Below are positions 44,321-52,454 of a stretch of DNA of 64,000 bases, piece after piece (within the stretch, counting starts at the first letter, position 1; every line of letters starts with the position of its first letter). Below the pieces are notes generated by a model, which saw only the letters and a list, made by a program, of their open reading frames with translations, was not told where the DNA came from and did not search any database. Source of the DNA: Alphaproteobacteria bacterium (lineage in GTDB: Bacteria > Pseudomonadota > Alphaproteobacteria > Geminicoccales > Geminicoccaceae); NCBI GenBank assembly GCA_026990035.1, contig JALSIM010000032.1, positions 1 to 64,000 of the forward strand. Direction: 5' to 3'. The position numbers and the translations under genes were made by a program.

Positions 44321-45340
44321 ATGAAGACCCGTCAGGCAGGTACGAAGGCGATCCCGCGACAACGGTCGGAACGGCTGGCGGCGCTGGATCTCGGTACCAA
44401 CAACTGTCGCCTGCTGGTGGTCGAGCCCCGGCCGCGCGGGTTTCGTGTGCTCAGGAGTTTTTCGCGGATCACGCGGCTGGGCGAGGGGCTGGCGGCGACC
44501 GGTCGTCTCGACGAGGCGGCCATGACCCGGACCATCGCCGCCCTTTCGGCCTGTGCGCGGCTGATCGAGGTCACCGGGGCGGAGCGGGTGCGGTGCGTCG
44601 CCACCGAAGCCTGTCGGCGGGCCGCCAACGGTCGCGAGTTCGTCGAACGGGTGCGTCGGGTCACCGGCCTCCCCCTCGAAATCCTCGACAGTCACGAGGA
44701 GGCGCGGCTCGCCATGCTGGGCTGCGCGCCGCTCGTCGAGCGCGACGCGCGCCGGGTGCTGCTCCTCGATATCGGCGGCGGCAGCACCGAAATCTTCTGG
44801 CTCGAGCGGCCGAACGGCGGAGCGACGTTCCGCGGGCGTGCCCACTCCCTGCCGGTCGGGGTGGTGACCCTTTCCGAGACCTCCGGTGACGGCGCCGACG
44901 AACGGGTGTATCGGCGCATGGTCGCCGCCGTGACACGTCTGATCGAGGCCGCCGGGATGCCACCGGCGGCCAACGGGGACGCGCACACCATCCAGATGCT
45001 GGGTACCTCGGGCACGGTCACCACTCTCGCCGCCGTCCATCTCGGGCTGAAACGTTACGATCGCCGACGGGTCGACGGAACCCTGGTGAGTTTCGCCGCT
45101 CTTTCGGAAGTCGCGGAACGGCTCCGCCGGCTCGATCGCGCGGGGCGGGCCGCCTATCCCTGCATCGGCCACGGCCGGGCCGACCTGGTGATGGCCGGCT
45201 GCGCCATTCTGGAGGCGGTGCATCGGCGCTGGCCGGTGGAGCGGTTGCGGGTGGCCGACCGCGGCCTGCGGGAAGGCATCCTGGCCGAGATGCTCGGCCA
45301 GGATCTCGCTCTCGCCCTGGCCGGTCCCGCGGTGGCATGA
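44321..45340 (+). CDS. Ppx/GppA family phosphatase
   Basis: A 339-residue member of the exopolyphosphatase/pppGpp phosphatase family (actin-like ATPase fold). LAALDLGTNNCRLLV is the first phosphate loop, SHEEARLAMLG the region with the catalytic Glu, LLLDIGGGSTEIFWL the second loop, and GTSGTVTTLAAVHLGL the third. Length fits the short two-domain form. It could hydrolyse polyphosphate or guanosine pentaphosphate; sequence does not separate the two. Start at 44321 follows GGGGCAGG. It overlaps rlmE (ATGA), a pairing often seen in alphaproteobacteria. Confidence 0.93.
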   Translation: MKTRQAGTKAIPRQRSERLAALDLGTNNCRLLVVEPRPRGFRVLRSFSRITRLGEGLAATGRLDEAAMTRTIAALSACARLIEVTGAERVRCVATEACRRAANGREFVERVRRVTGLPLEILDSHEEARLAMLGCAPLVERDARRVLLLDIGGGSTEIFWLERPNGGATFRGRAHSLPVGVVTLSETSGDGADERVYRRMVAAVTRLIEAAGMPPAANGDAHTIQMLGTSGTVTTLAAVHLGLKRYDRRRVDGTLVSFAALSEVAERLRRLDRAGRAAYPCIGHGRADLVMAGCAILEAVHRRWPVERLRVADRGLREGILAEMLGQDLALALAGPAVA

Positions 45341-46011
45341 GCGGCGCCGGTGTGCGGCGGCGGGGCCGTCGTGGCCGCAGCGCCTCCTCGGCCCGCTGGC
45401 TGCAGCGTCAGCACCGGGATCCGCTCGTCCGGCGCGCCAGGGAGCAGGGCTATCGGGCACGCTCGGTCTACAAGCTGATGGAGATCGACCGGAAATTCCG
45501 GCTCCTGCGCAAGGGGGCGACGGTGCTCGATCTCGGCGCCGCACCGGGGAGCTGGAGTCAGTACGCGGCCTCGCGCGGCTGCCGGGTGGTAGCGGTCGAT
45601 CTGTTGCCGATGATCCCCATCGCGGGGGTGACCTTCCTCCGGGGAGACTTTCTCGAGGAACGGACGCAGGAGCGGCTGCGCGGGCTCCTGGACCGGAGCT
45701 GCGATCTGGTGCTGAGCGACCTCGCACCGGACGCCACGGGACGACGGACCGTCGACCGGCTGCGCTCGGAAGCGGCGGCCGAGGCGGTGCTCGCCTTCGC
45801 CGGCAGCGTCCTGCGGCCGGGCGGCAGCCTGGTCCTGAAGCTGCTGCACGGCGCCGATTCGCTGGTCGTCGGCCTCGCCCGGCCGCGGTTCGCGCGCTGC
45901 CGCCTCGTTCGGCCCGCGGCCACCCGAAAGGACTCCTCCGAAATCTATCTGGTCGCCCTGGGCTTCGCGGGCGGCGGCGAGCGGGAGCCGGAGGCCGGAT
46001 CCGGGAGCTGA
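45337..46011 (+). CDS. rlmE: 23S rRNA U2552 2'-O-methyltransferase (RlmE/FtsJ)
   Basis: A 224-residue SAM-dependent methyltransferase. The K-D-K-E tetrad is visible: RSVYKLMEID, LVLSDLAPDATG, SLVLKLLHG and SSEIYLVALG. VLDLGAAPGSWSQYA is the SAM motif. An Arg-rich N-terminal tail (residues 1-20) may bind rRNA. It methylates U2552 in the ribosomal A loop and aids 50S maturation. The gene overlaps the Ppx/GppA stop. Confidence 0.95.
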   Translation: MSGAGVRRRGRRGRSASSARWLQRQHRDPLVRRAREQGYRARSVYKLMEIDRKFRLLRKGATVLDLGAAPGSWSQYAASRGCRVVAVDLLPMIPIAGVTFLRGDFLEERTQERLRGLLDRSCDLVLSDLAPDATGRRTVDRLRSEAAAEAVLAFAGSVLRPGGSLVLKLLHGADSLVVGLARPRFARCRLVRPAATRKDSSEIYLVALGFAGGGEREPEAGSGS

Positions 46012-46012
46012 C

Positions 46013-46933
46013 CTAGGAGGGGGCGAGCGCCTCGCCGTTCTCGACCCGGACCGCGGCACCCTGCAGGAGCGCCTGTTCGAGGGCCCGATCGGCGGCCTCG
46101 CGGAGCTCCTCGAAGGGTCGCGGGCGAGCCGCGTCCCAGCGGCTGAGACCGATGCTGATCCGGACTTCGCAGGAAAAGTTCTGGAAGGAAAAGGGCTCGC
46201 TGGTCACCGCCAGCAGCCGACGGGCCGCGGTCTCGGCGTGTTCCGGCCGCGGCAGATTGTCGAGCAGCGCCAGGAAGCGGGCTTCGTCCTGGCGTGCCAG
46301 CGCGTCGTGACGGCGGATCTTCTTGCGGAGCCGCCCGGCGACCGCGGCGACCAGCGCATCCGCCCATTCCGCGCCACGCTCGTCGCGGATCTGGGCGAAG
46401 GCGCGGATGCCGAGGCTGGCCAGCGCGAGCAGCTTGCCCGAGCGGGCGCAGCGGCTGCTGGAAGTGGTGAAGAGGCGGGCGAGGACATGGGGCCGCGGCA
46501 GGCCGGTGAGCTCGTCGTGGTCGAGATAGTGCAGGCGCCGGCGCTCCTGCTGCTTGCGTTCGATCGCGAACAGGATGGCCCGCTGCAGCGTGGTCGGCTC
46601 CAGATTGTCCTTGGTGATGAAATCCTGGGCACCGCCGCGCACCGCCTCGGCGGCGATCACCATGTCGTCGGCGCCGAAGCCGGTCAGGACGACGATCGGC
46701 AGTTCGGGCCGGGTGCGGACCATCGTCTCGACGGTCCGCAGGCCGTGGGAATCCGGCAGGTTGAGATCGAGCAGGACGATGTCGGGTGGTTCGGAATCGA
46801 TGCGGGTCAGGGCCTCGCGCAGGCTGCCGGCGACGGCGATCCGTCCGGCTCCGCATTCCCGCAGGCAGATTTCCACCAGGGCCGCATCGGACGCCGTATC
46901 CTCGACCAGCAGTATGGCATAGGTATCGAGCAT
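46013..46933 (-). CDS. Response regulator with degenerate GGDEF domain
   Basis: A 306-residue protein. The receiver (residues 1-125) is intact: LLVEDTASD, the phospho-Asp in LLDLNLPDSHG, Thr in VVLTGF and Lys in FITKD. The GGDEF-like domain (about 137-300) starts properly with DHDELTGLPRP, but the active-site loop reads ARQDEARFLALL where ARxGGDEFxxLL is expected, so cyclase activity is unlikely. It probably works as a phospho-dependent c-di-GMP or GTP sensor or a protein-interaction module (inference). A TTAA-N7-TTAA site is 66 bases upstream. Confidence 0.88.
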   Translation of the reverse strand: MLDTYAILLVEDTASDAALVEICLRECGAGRIAVAGSLREALTRIDSEPPDIVLLDLNLPDSHGLRTVETMVRTRPELPIVVLTGFGADDMVIAAEAVRGGAQDFITKDNLEPTTLQRAILFAIERKQQERRRLHYLDHDELTGLPRPHVLARLFTTSSSRCARSGKLLALASLGIRAFAQIRDERGAEWADALVAAVAGRLRKKIRRHDALARQDEARFLALLDNLPRPEHAETAARRLLAVTSEPFSFQNFSCEVRISIGLSRWDAARPRPFEELREAADRALEQALLQGAAVRVENGEALAPS

Positions 46934-46998
46934 GCGAATCCACCAATACGGGCTGCGAACGGGCCGGACCGGCGTGGCCGACGCTAGCCCGCAAAGCT

Positions 46999-47013
46999 TA
47001 AGGAAGCCTTAAG
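46999..47013. promoter_or_regulatory. CtrA-type binding site TTAA-N7-TTAA
   Basis: TTAAGGAAGCCTTAA at 46999-47013 is an exact TTAA-N7-TTAA, the consensus for the alphaproteobacterial cell-cycle and motility regulator CtrA. It is also a near-perfect palindrome (CTTAAGG-AAG-CCTTAAG, 46998-47014). It lies between tRNA-Ala and the response regulator gene. Confidence 0.6.
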
Positions 47014-47082
47014 AAACATGTCGAGGGGGTCGGAACGCGCAACGATCGACGGATGCGGTCCGGTGTCCGGGTGCGGAGATTT

Positions 47083-47158
<76 letters not shown>

Positions 47159-47241
47159 GTGATCGGCGCTGTGTATGGGATCGCCCCGGGGCGATGTCAA
47201 GGTCCGGGCCGGCGATCCGGGGCGGGGAACCGGGCCCGCCT

Positions 47242-48663
47242 TCAGGCGCGCACGAAGGCCCGCCGCGGCTGGCGGCCCCAACCCCGCATGCCGCGCAGCC
47301 AGGCCAGATGACCGGCGATCCGCCAGAGGTTGGCGAGCTGGCGATAGCCGAAGTTCTCGAGGATCGCCACCAGCGCCAGGATCGCCAGATGGCCGGCCCG
47401 CGGGAAACGCCGCAGCTCCATCTCCTCGAGGACCAGCGCGCCGACCGAGACGATCACGCCGAAGGCGAAGGTCAGGGCCAGCCAGGCCAGCAGGAAGGAG
47501 GTGTCGATCATGCCGAGGGCCCAGAGGACGGGCATCAGCAGATAGCCGGCCGCCTCCACCGCCGGGGCGACGACGTCGAGCAGGGCCAGGCTGGTGAGGC
47601 CGAGCCAGCCCGCCGCGCCGTAGCGTCTGCGCCCGATCATCCGCCGGTGGGCGGCGAGGCTTTCGAGGGCGCCCCGGTGCCAGCGGATCCGCTGGCGGGC
47701 GAGGGCGGCGAGGTTTTCCGGCACCTGGGTCCAGCAGACGGGCTCCGGCACGAAGCGGATCGCGTAGCGCCGCCCGCGCTCCCGCATGAAGCGGTGGAGC
47801 CGCAGGACGAGTTCGAGATCCTCGCCGACCGTGGCGGTACTGTATCCGCCGACTTCCAGCACCGCCTGGCGGCGGAAGATGCCGAAGGCGCCGGAGATGA
47901 TGAACAGGGCCCCGAACCGCTCGAAGGCGAGGCGGGCCATGGTGAAGGCCCGCATGTATTCGACCGTTTGCAGCAAGGCCAGGAAGCGGGTCGGCAGTCG
48001 GACCTCGACCACCCGGCCCCCTCGCACGGGACAGCCGTTGGCCACCCGTACCGTACCGCCCACCGCGATCGTTTCCTCGCCACCCTCGACGAAGGGCTGG
48101 ACCGCCCGCAGCAGGCTGTCGGCCTCCAGCAGGCTGTCGGCGTCGGCGGCGCAGAAGAGCTCGCCTTCGGCGAGATTGATGCCGGCGTTGAGAGCGTCCG
48201 CCTTGCCACCGTTCTCCTTGTCGATCACCCGCAGGGCCGGGACGGCCGCGGAACGGTAGACGGCGCGGCAGGGAACATGGGCCAGGGGGCCCGCCGGAAG
48301 GGTCGCCTCGGGTTCGAGGGCGAAGCGCTCCTTCAGCCGCTCCAGGGTGCCGTCCCGGGAACCGTCGTTGACGACGATGACCTCGAAATCCGGATACTGG
48401 AGGGCGAGCAGGGCGCGCACGGATTCCTCGATGGTCAGCTCCTCGTCGTAGGCGGGGACGATGACGGAAAGCGGAGGTGCGGCATCGACGAGACCGGTCC
48501 AGAGCGCCCGGGTCCGCCGCGCCGGCGGGCGCGTGACCATCGCCCAGAGGGCGGTCAGCATCAGGGCGAAATAGAGGAGATTCTGGACGATGCCGACAGC
48601 GAGGACGAGCATCGCCAGGAGCTGGGCGAGGAGCAGGAAGGCGGTCCAGACGGGCGCCGTCAT
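47242..48663 (-). CDS. Membrane glycosyltransferase, family 2 (processive type)
   Basis: A 473-residue inner-membrane enzyme. Two helices at the N-terminus (about 8-43) and three or four at the C-terminus (about 345-435) flank the cytoplasmic GT2 domain. Catalytic motifs are complete: VVNDGSRDGT (98-107), DADS (174-177), GEDLE (280-284) and QRIRW (324-328), the last typical of processive polysaccharide synthases such as PgaC or cellulose synthase. No c-di-GMP PilZ domain is fused. It overlaps the HEAT-repeat gene (ATGA) and ends the four-gene operon. Polymer unknown. Confidence 0.92.
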   Translation of the reverse strand: MTAPVWTAFLLLAQLLAMLVLAVGIVQNLLYFALMLTALWAMVTRPPARRTRALWTGLVDAAPPLSVIVPAYDEELTIEESVRALLALQYPDFEVIVVNDGSRDGTLERLKERFALEPEATLPAGPLAHVPCRAVYRSAAVPALRVIDKENGGKADALNAGINLAEGELFCAADADSLLEADSLLRAVQPFVEGGEETIAVGGTVRVANGCPVRGGRVVEVRLPTRFLALLQTVEYMRAFTMARLAFERFGALFIISGAFGIFRRQAVLEVGGYSTATVGEDLELVLRLHRFMRERGRRYAIRFVPEPVCWTQVPENLAALARQRIRWHRGALESLAAHRRMIGRRRYGAAGWLGLTSLALLDVVAPAVEAAGYLLMPVLWALGMIDTSFLLAWLALTFAFGVIVSVGALVLEEMELRRFPRAGHLAILALVAILENFGYRQLANLWRIAGHLAWLRGMRGWGRQPRRAFVRA

Positions 48664-49661
48664 CGACCACCACTCCCGCCGCCGGTGGCCGCCCGCGCGC
48701 CGAGACGGAGAAGGGCTTCCTCGGCCCGGAACCGCACCGCGGGATCCGGATCGTCGCGGCGGTCACGGAGCGCGCCCAGGAGCGCCACCAGTTTCCGTCG
48801 GCCGATGGCGACCACCGCCTCGGCCCGCAGACGGGGCTCGGGATCGGCGAGCATTCGCGACAGCGCGTCCAGGGCCAGCGGATGGTTGAGATCGAGCAGG
48901 GCGATGGTGGCGGCCCGGCGAATCTCCGGGTCCGGAGAGCCGGTTTCCGCGGCGATCCGCGGGGCGAGGCGGCCGAGTCCGGCCGCACCGGCGGCCTTGA
49001 GCATCACGATCCGTCGCCCAGCCGGGCCGGAGGTGGCGAACAGCCGTTCGAAACTTTCCGGCCGGATCTCCGCCAGCCGCTGCCAGAAGAGGAAGGCGGC
49101 CGGTCGCGAGAGGGCCGGGTCGAGACGGGCGTGTCGCAGGAGATCGGGGAGGGCCACTTCGTGATCGAGGAGAGCGATGGCGGCGGCGATCCGGACCGGT
49201 ACGGCGCGATCGAACAGCAGTTCGGACAATGCCCGCACCACCTCCTCGCCGCGATAGATGGAAAGCCGTCGTGCCGCTTCGAGGCGCAGGCCCGGACGCC
49301 AGGAGCGCAGCTCTTCCAGCAGCCGGTCGAGAAGGCCGAGCCTCCGCCCGAGTTCGGCGAGCCGGGCGCGCCCCTCGCCGCGTACCATCTGGGCCAGCTC
49401 GTCGATCAGCTCGATCAGGAAATCCGCCGGCAGATCGGAAAGCGCGTCCGCCTCGACGGCCGCATCGGGGCTTCGGAGGTGTTCGAGAATGAGACGCCGT
49501 GCCACTTCCCGCCGACGGGCGAGGCCGTCGCGGCGGAGCTCTTCCAGGAGGCGCCGCAGCACCAGGACGAGGACGACCAGGAGGCCGATCAGCACGAGGA
49601 TCAGGGCGAGCTGCCAGATCGCCCGGGAGAAGGCCTCGATCAGCGGTGGACTCGGAACCAT
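48660..49661 (-). CDS. Membrane-anchored HEAT-repeat protein
   Basis: A 333-residue protein. One N-terminal membrane helix (about residues 14-38, LALILVLIGLLVVLVLVL) is followed by Arg-rich sequence, so the rest should be cytoplasmic. Residues 90-330 are alpha-solenoid repeats of HEAT/PBS-lyase type, for example IRRAATIALLDLNHPLALDAL and LRAEAVVAIGRRKLVALLGAL. Such proteins act as scaffolds; coupling on both sides suggests it holds the glycosyltransferase and the secretion parts together (inference). Start at 49661 places the helix at the N-terminus. Confidence 0.88.
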   Translation of the reverse strand: MVPSPPLIEAFSRAIWQLALILVLIGLLVVLVLVLRRLLEELRRDGLARRREVARRLILEHLRSPDAAVEADALSDLPADFLIELIDELAQMVRGEGRARLAELGRRLGLLDRLLEELRSWRPGLRLEAARRLSIYRGEEVVRALSELLFDRAVPVRIAAAIALLDHEVALPDLLRHARLDPALSRPAAFLFWQRLAEIRPESFERLFATSGPAGRRIVMLKAAGAAGLGRLAPRIAAETGSPDPEIRRAATIALLDLNHPLALDALSRMLADPEPRLRAEAVVAIGRRKLVALLGALRDRRDDPDPAVRFRAEEALLRLGARAATGGGSGGR

Positions 49662-49675
49662 CGCTCTTCGTCCTC

Positions 49676-51040
49676 TCAGAAGGCGACCGTCAGGCCGAGA
49701 CCGACAGTGCGGCGCAGCCCGCCGGCGTCGCGGTCGGTGATGCCGAAATCCAGGAACAGGCGCAGACGTTCGTCGAGATCGACGGCGATGCCGGCGGACA
49801 GGCTGCGTGCGAGGGTCGTGCCCCTCTCGAGCTCGTCCCGTTCGATGGTGGTACCGGCGAACAGGCGCCATCCCGGCGCCGGTACACCGTCGACGCGGGC
49901 GGCGAGGCCGAGATCACGGCCGCCGGCTTCGTCGGCGGTGTGGACGATGGCGGTGGTCACCCGGAGGCGGGCTTCGAGGAAATACTGGGTGAGGCCGAGC
50001 TCGAGGGTGCGCACCCGGCCCCGGGGATAGCGCCTGACGCGGAGCCTGCCCGAGCCCACCGTGTCCCCGAACGTCTCCGCGCCCCGGCGGAGCCGGTGGG
50101 CGAGACCCAGGAGCATTTCGAACCGCGGCGAGAAATCGGCGCCCGGTGTCCCGCCCAGGTCCAGTTCGAGGGTCGTCGCTTCTCCCAACCGCCGCTCGAT
50201 GGCGAGCAGGATTCCGACGTCCGTTTCGCCGAAGCGGTTCCGCACTTCCAGCCTTCCCCGCAGCCAGCTCCGTCGGTCCCACCGCCAGGCGAGTTCCAGC
50301 GACCCGTCGCGCCAGGGGGCGCGGTCCTTGTCGTCGTGGGCGCCGAGACTGCCGGCGACGGTGAGGCGGAACCGCCGCCTTTCGGCCGCAAGCCCCTCGA
50401 GGCGCCGCCGCACGAGCGTCTCGTAGCCGGGCACCCGGAGGAGCTTTTCGTAACCGGCGGCAGCGAGTTCGAGCCGTCCCCTGCGGTGGGCGAGGTCGGC
50501 GGCGGTGAGCAGCCCGTCGGGGTTTTCGGGCGCGAGCTCGCGCAGGCGGACGACGGCCGCCTCCGCCCGGTCGAGATCCCCGGCGGCGAAATGGATGCGG
50601 GCGGCCAGCAGCCAGGCGCGGGCATCGCCCGCATCCGGGTCGAGGAGCGCGGCCAGCACCGCCAGAGCCCGGTCGTGACGACCGGCGAAGAACAGGGCCC
50701 GGGCCCGGGCGAGGCGGAGGTCGCGATAGGCGGGGGCGATGCGGATCGCGCGCGCGAGCACCGCGTCGGCCCGATCGTAGCGCCCGAGGTCGGTCAGGAT
50801 CCGGGCCTCGAACAGGAGCAGGTCGGGATTCTCGGGTCGCACCCGGAGGGCCCGGCGGACCTCCGCCAGGGCCTCTTCCTGCCGGCCGGTCTCGCGCAGC
50901 ATCCGGAGCAGCGCGAAATCCGGGGGGGCCGCCAGCGCGGCGAACGGCACGGTGACCGCCAGAGCCGTGAGGAGGCCGAGACAGAGAAGCAGAAATGCCG
51001 CGACACCGTCCCGGGGACGGCGGCGGGGCCGAACCGGCAT
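49676..51040 (-). CDS. TPR and YaiO-type outer membrane beta-barrel protein
   Basis: A 454-residue exported protein: signal peptide or signal anchor (about 12-38), TPR helices (about 40-225, for example RALRVRPENPDLLLFEARIL and AIRIAPAYRDLRLARARALF) and a C-terminal strand-rich domain (about 228-454) with alternating polar/apolar strands ending in VGLGLTVAF, the aromatic end of outer-membrane proteins. TPR plus barrel is the plan of exporters such as PgaA and BcsC; here the barrel resembles the YaiO family. Likely the outer-membrane exit for the polymer made by the neighbouring glycosyltransferase (inference). Confidence 0.85.
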   Translation of the reverse strand: MPVRPRRRPRDGVAAFLLLCLGLLTALAVTVPFAALAAPPDFALLRMLRETGRQEEALAEVRRALRVRPENPDLLLFEARILTDLGRYDRADAVLARAIRIAPAYRDLRLARARALFFAGRHDRALAVLAALLDPDAGDARAWLLAARIHFAAGDLDRAEAAVVRLRELAPENPDGLLTAADLAHRRGRLELAAAGYEKLLRVPGYETLVRRRLEGLAAERRRFRLTVAGSLGAHDDKDRAPWRDGSLELAWRWDRRSWLRGRLEVRNRFGETDVGILLAIERRLGEATTLELDLGGTPGADFSPRFEMLLGLAHRLRRGAETFGDTVGSGRLRVRRYPRGRVRTLELGLTQYFLEARLRVTTAIVHTADEAGGRDLGLAARVDGVPAPGWRLFAGTTIERDELERGTTLARSLSAGIAVDLDERLRLFLDFGITDRDAGGLRRTVGLGLTVAF

Positions 51041-51054
51041 CGATCGCCCGCGGG

Positions 51055-51429
51055 TCAGGCCGCGTGCCGGGCCAGGGTCTTGGTGATGCGGACGGCGAGC
51101 TCCTCGGGAATGAAGGGCTTCACGAGATAGTCCTCGGCTCCGAGGGACAGGCCGCCGACCACGTCCCGCTCCTGCTTGCGGGCGCTGAGCATGATCACCG
51201 GAATGCCGGCGGTCGTCGGCGAGGCCCGCAGGCGCTTGAGAACCTCGAGCCCGTCGAGCCCGGGCAGCATGCCGTCGAGGACGATGAGGTCGAGGGGTTC
51301 GCGGGCCGCGATTTCGAGGCCTTCCTCGCCATCCCCGGCGGTCAGCAGTTCGTGGCCGTGCGCTTCGAGGGTGAAGCGCAGGAGATCGACCAGCAACTCG
51401 TCATCATCGACGACCAGGATCCGTGCCAT
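51055..51429 (-). CDS. Single-domain response regulator
   Basis: A 124-residue stand-alone receiver. All key residues are present: acidic pair in VVDDDE, phospho-Asp in VLDGMLPG, Ser in IMLSARK and Lys in YLVKPF. No output domain, so it signals through a partner. The start at 51429 matches the family. It opens the operon whose next gene begins 14 bases on, so phosphorylation may control assembly or activity of the secretion machine (inference). Confidence 0.93.
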   Translation of the reverse strand: MARILVVDDDELLVDLLRFTLEAHGHELLTAGDGEEGLEIAAREPLDLIVLDGMLPGLDGLEVLKRLRASPTTAGIPVIMLSARKQERDVVGGLSLGAEDYLVKPFIPEELAVRITKTLARHAA

Positions 51430-51511
51430 GACGCCTCCGATTGCCTGTCCCCGCCGGAGCCGTGTCTTCCCGGCTCCTGCTGCCCGGATTCGACCACGAA
51501 AAGGTTTCATT

Positions 51512-51541
51512 AAGGTTAACGAATGGAAGGTTAACGAATGG
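51512..51541. repeat. Perfect tandem 15-base repeat upstream of the exopolysaccharide-type operon
   Basis: AAGGTTAACGAATGG at 51512-51526 repeats exactly at 51527-51541. Each unit carries GTTAAC; read on the minus strand the units give TTAACCTT, close to the CtrA half site TTAACCAT. It lies about 83-112 bases before the response regulator's ATG, in an AT-rich island of the 167-base gap. Confidence 0.7.
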
Positions 51542-51596
51542 TTGCCCGAGCCCGGTCGCGGCGATCACATGCGCCGCCGCCCGGGACGGAGGTGGA

Positions 51597-52454
51597 TCAG
51601 AGACCGAGACGGTCGAGCAGGGCGGTGATCGGCCGCAGATAGCCGCTGCCGAACAGATGCAGATGCACCAGCAGCGGGTAGAGATTGTAGATGTCCTTCC
51701 GGAGTTCGAAGAAGCCCGGGGCGATCCCGGCGATCTCCGCGTAGCGGTCGTAGAAGACCCGGTCGAAGGGACCGAAGAGGGTGGTGAAGGCGAGCTCGAT
51801 CTCGGGGTGGCCGAAATAGATCGCGGGATCGAGAAAGGCGGCGACCCGCTCGCCGCGGAAGAGGATGTTGCCGGACCAGACGTCGCCGTGCAGGAGCGCC
51901 GGTCGCGCCGGTTCCTCGAGCCACTTTTCGAGTCGTTCGGCCAGACGCTCGAGACGCGCGAAAGCGGACGCCGGCAGACGGCCCGAGCGCCGCGCCAGCC
52001 GGGCCATGTAGCGAAGCCGCCGGTCACGGAAGAAGGGCAGCCAGCGCGCCGTTTCCTCGTTGGGCTGGGGCAACGGACCGACGAGGGTGTCGCGCTCGAG
52101 ACCGAACCTCGGGGCGGTCACCGCGTGGAGGGAGGCCAGGAGTTCGGCCGCGTGACGCTGGGGCCGGCGGCCGGGCGGCCGATCGTCGTGGTCGATGAAT
52201 TCGAGCACCAGGATGTCGGCGGTGGCGGCCAGCACCTCCGGGACCGGCAGCCGGCCCAGCCGCCGCAGCTTCCGCAGCATCCAGGCCTCGAGGGAGAGGT
52301 CGGGGCCAGCGCCGCGGGAGCATTTCACCACCACCCGCGTGCCGTCCGCCAGCTCCGCCCGCTGCACCTCGGCGATGCAGCCGCCGGCGAGGGGCGACAG
52401 CCGCAACGGACGCCGCCCCAGCAGCTCCTCGACGCGGTCCGCGAGATCTCCCAT
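51597..52454 (-). CDS. Fructosamine/ribulosamine kinase family protein
   Basis: A 285-residue kinase of the aminoglycoside phosphotransferase-like fold. LLHGDVWSGNILF is the Brenner catalytic motif near residue 195, FLDPAIYFGHPEIELA the metal-binding motif, and VVVKCSRG the nucleotide Lys. Bacterial relatives phosphorylate ketoamine adducts on glycated proteins so that they fall apart. The start codon shares bases with the phosphatase stop (TGATG). Confidence 0.9.
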   Translation of the reverse strand: MGDLADRVEELLGRRPLRLSPLAGGCIAEVQRAELADGTRVVVKCSRGAGPDLSLEAWMLRKLRRLGRLPVPEVLAATADILVLEFIDHDDRPPGRRPQRHAAELLASLHAVTAPRFGLERDTLVGPLPQPNEETARWLPFFRDRRLRYMARLARRSGRLPASAFARLERLAERLEKWLEEPARPALLHGDVWSGNILFRGERVAAFLDPAIYFGHPEIELAFTTLFGPFDRVFYDRYAEIAGIAPGFFELRKDIYNLYPLLVHLHLFGSGYLRPITALLDRLGL

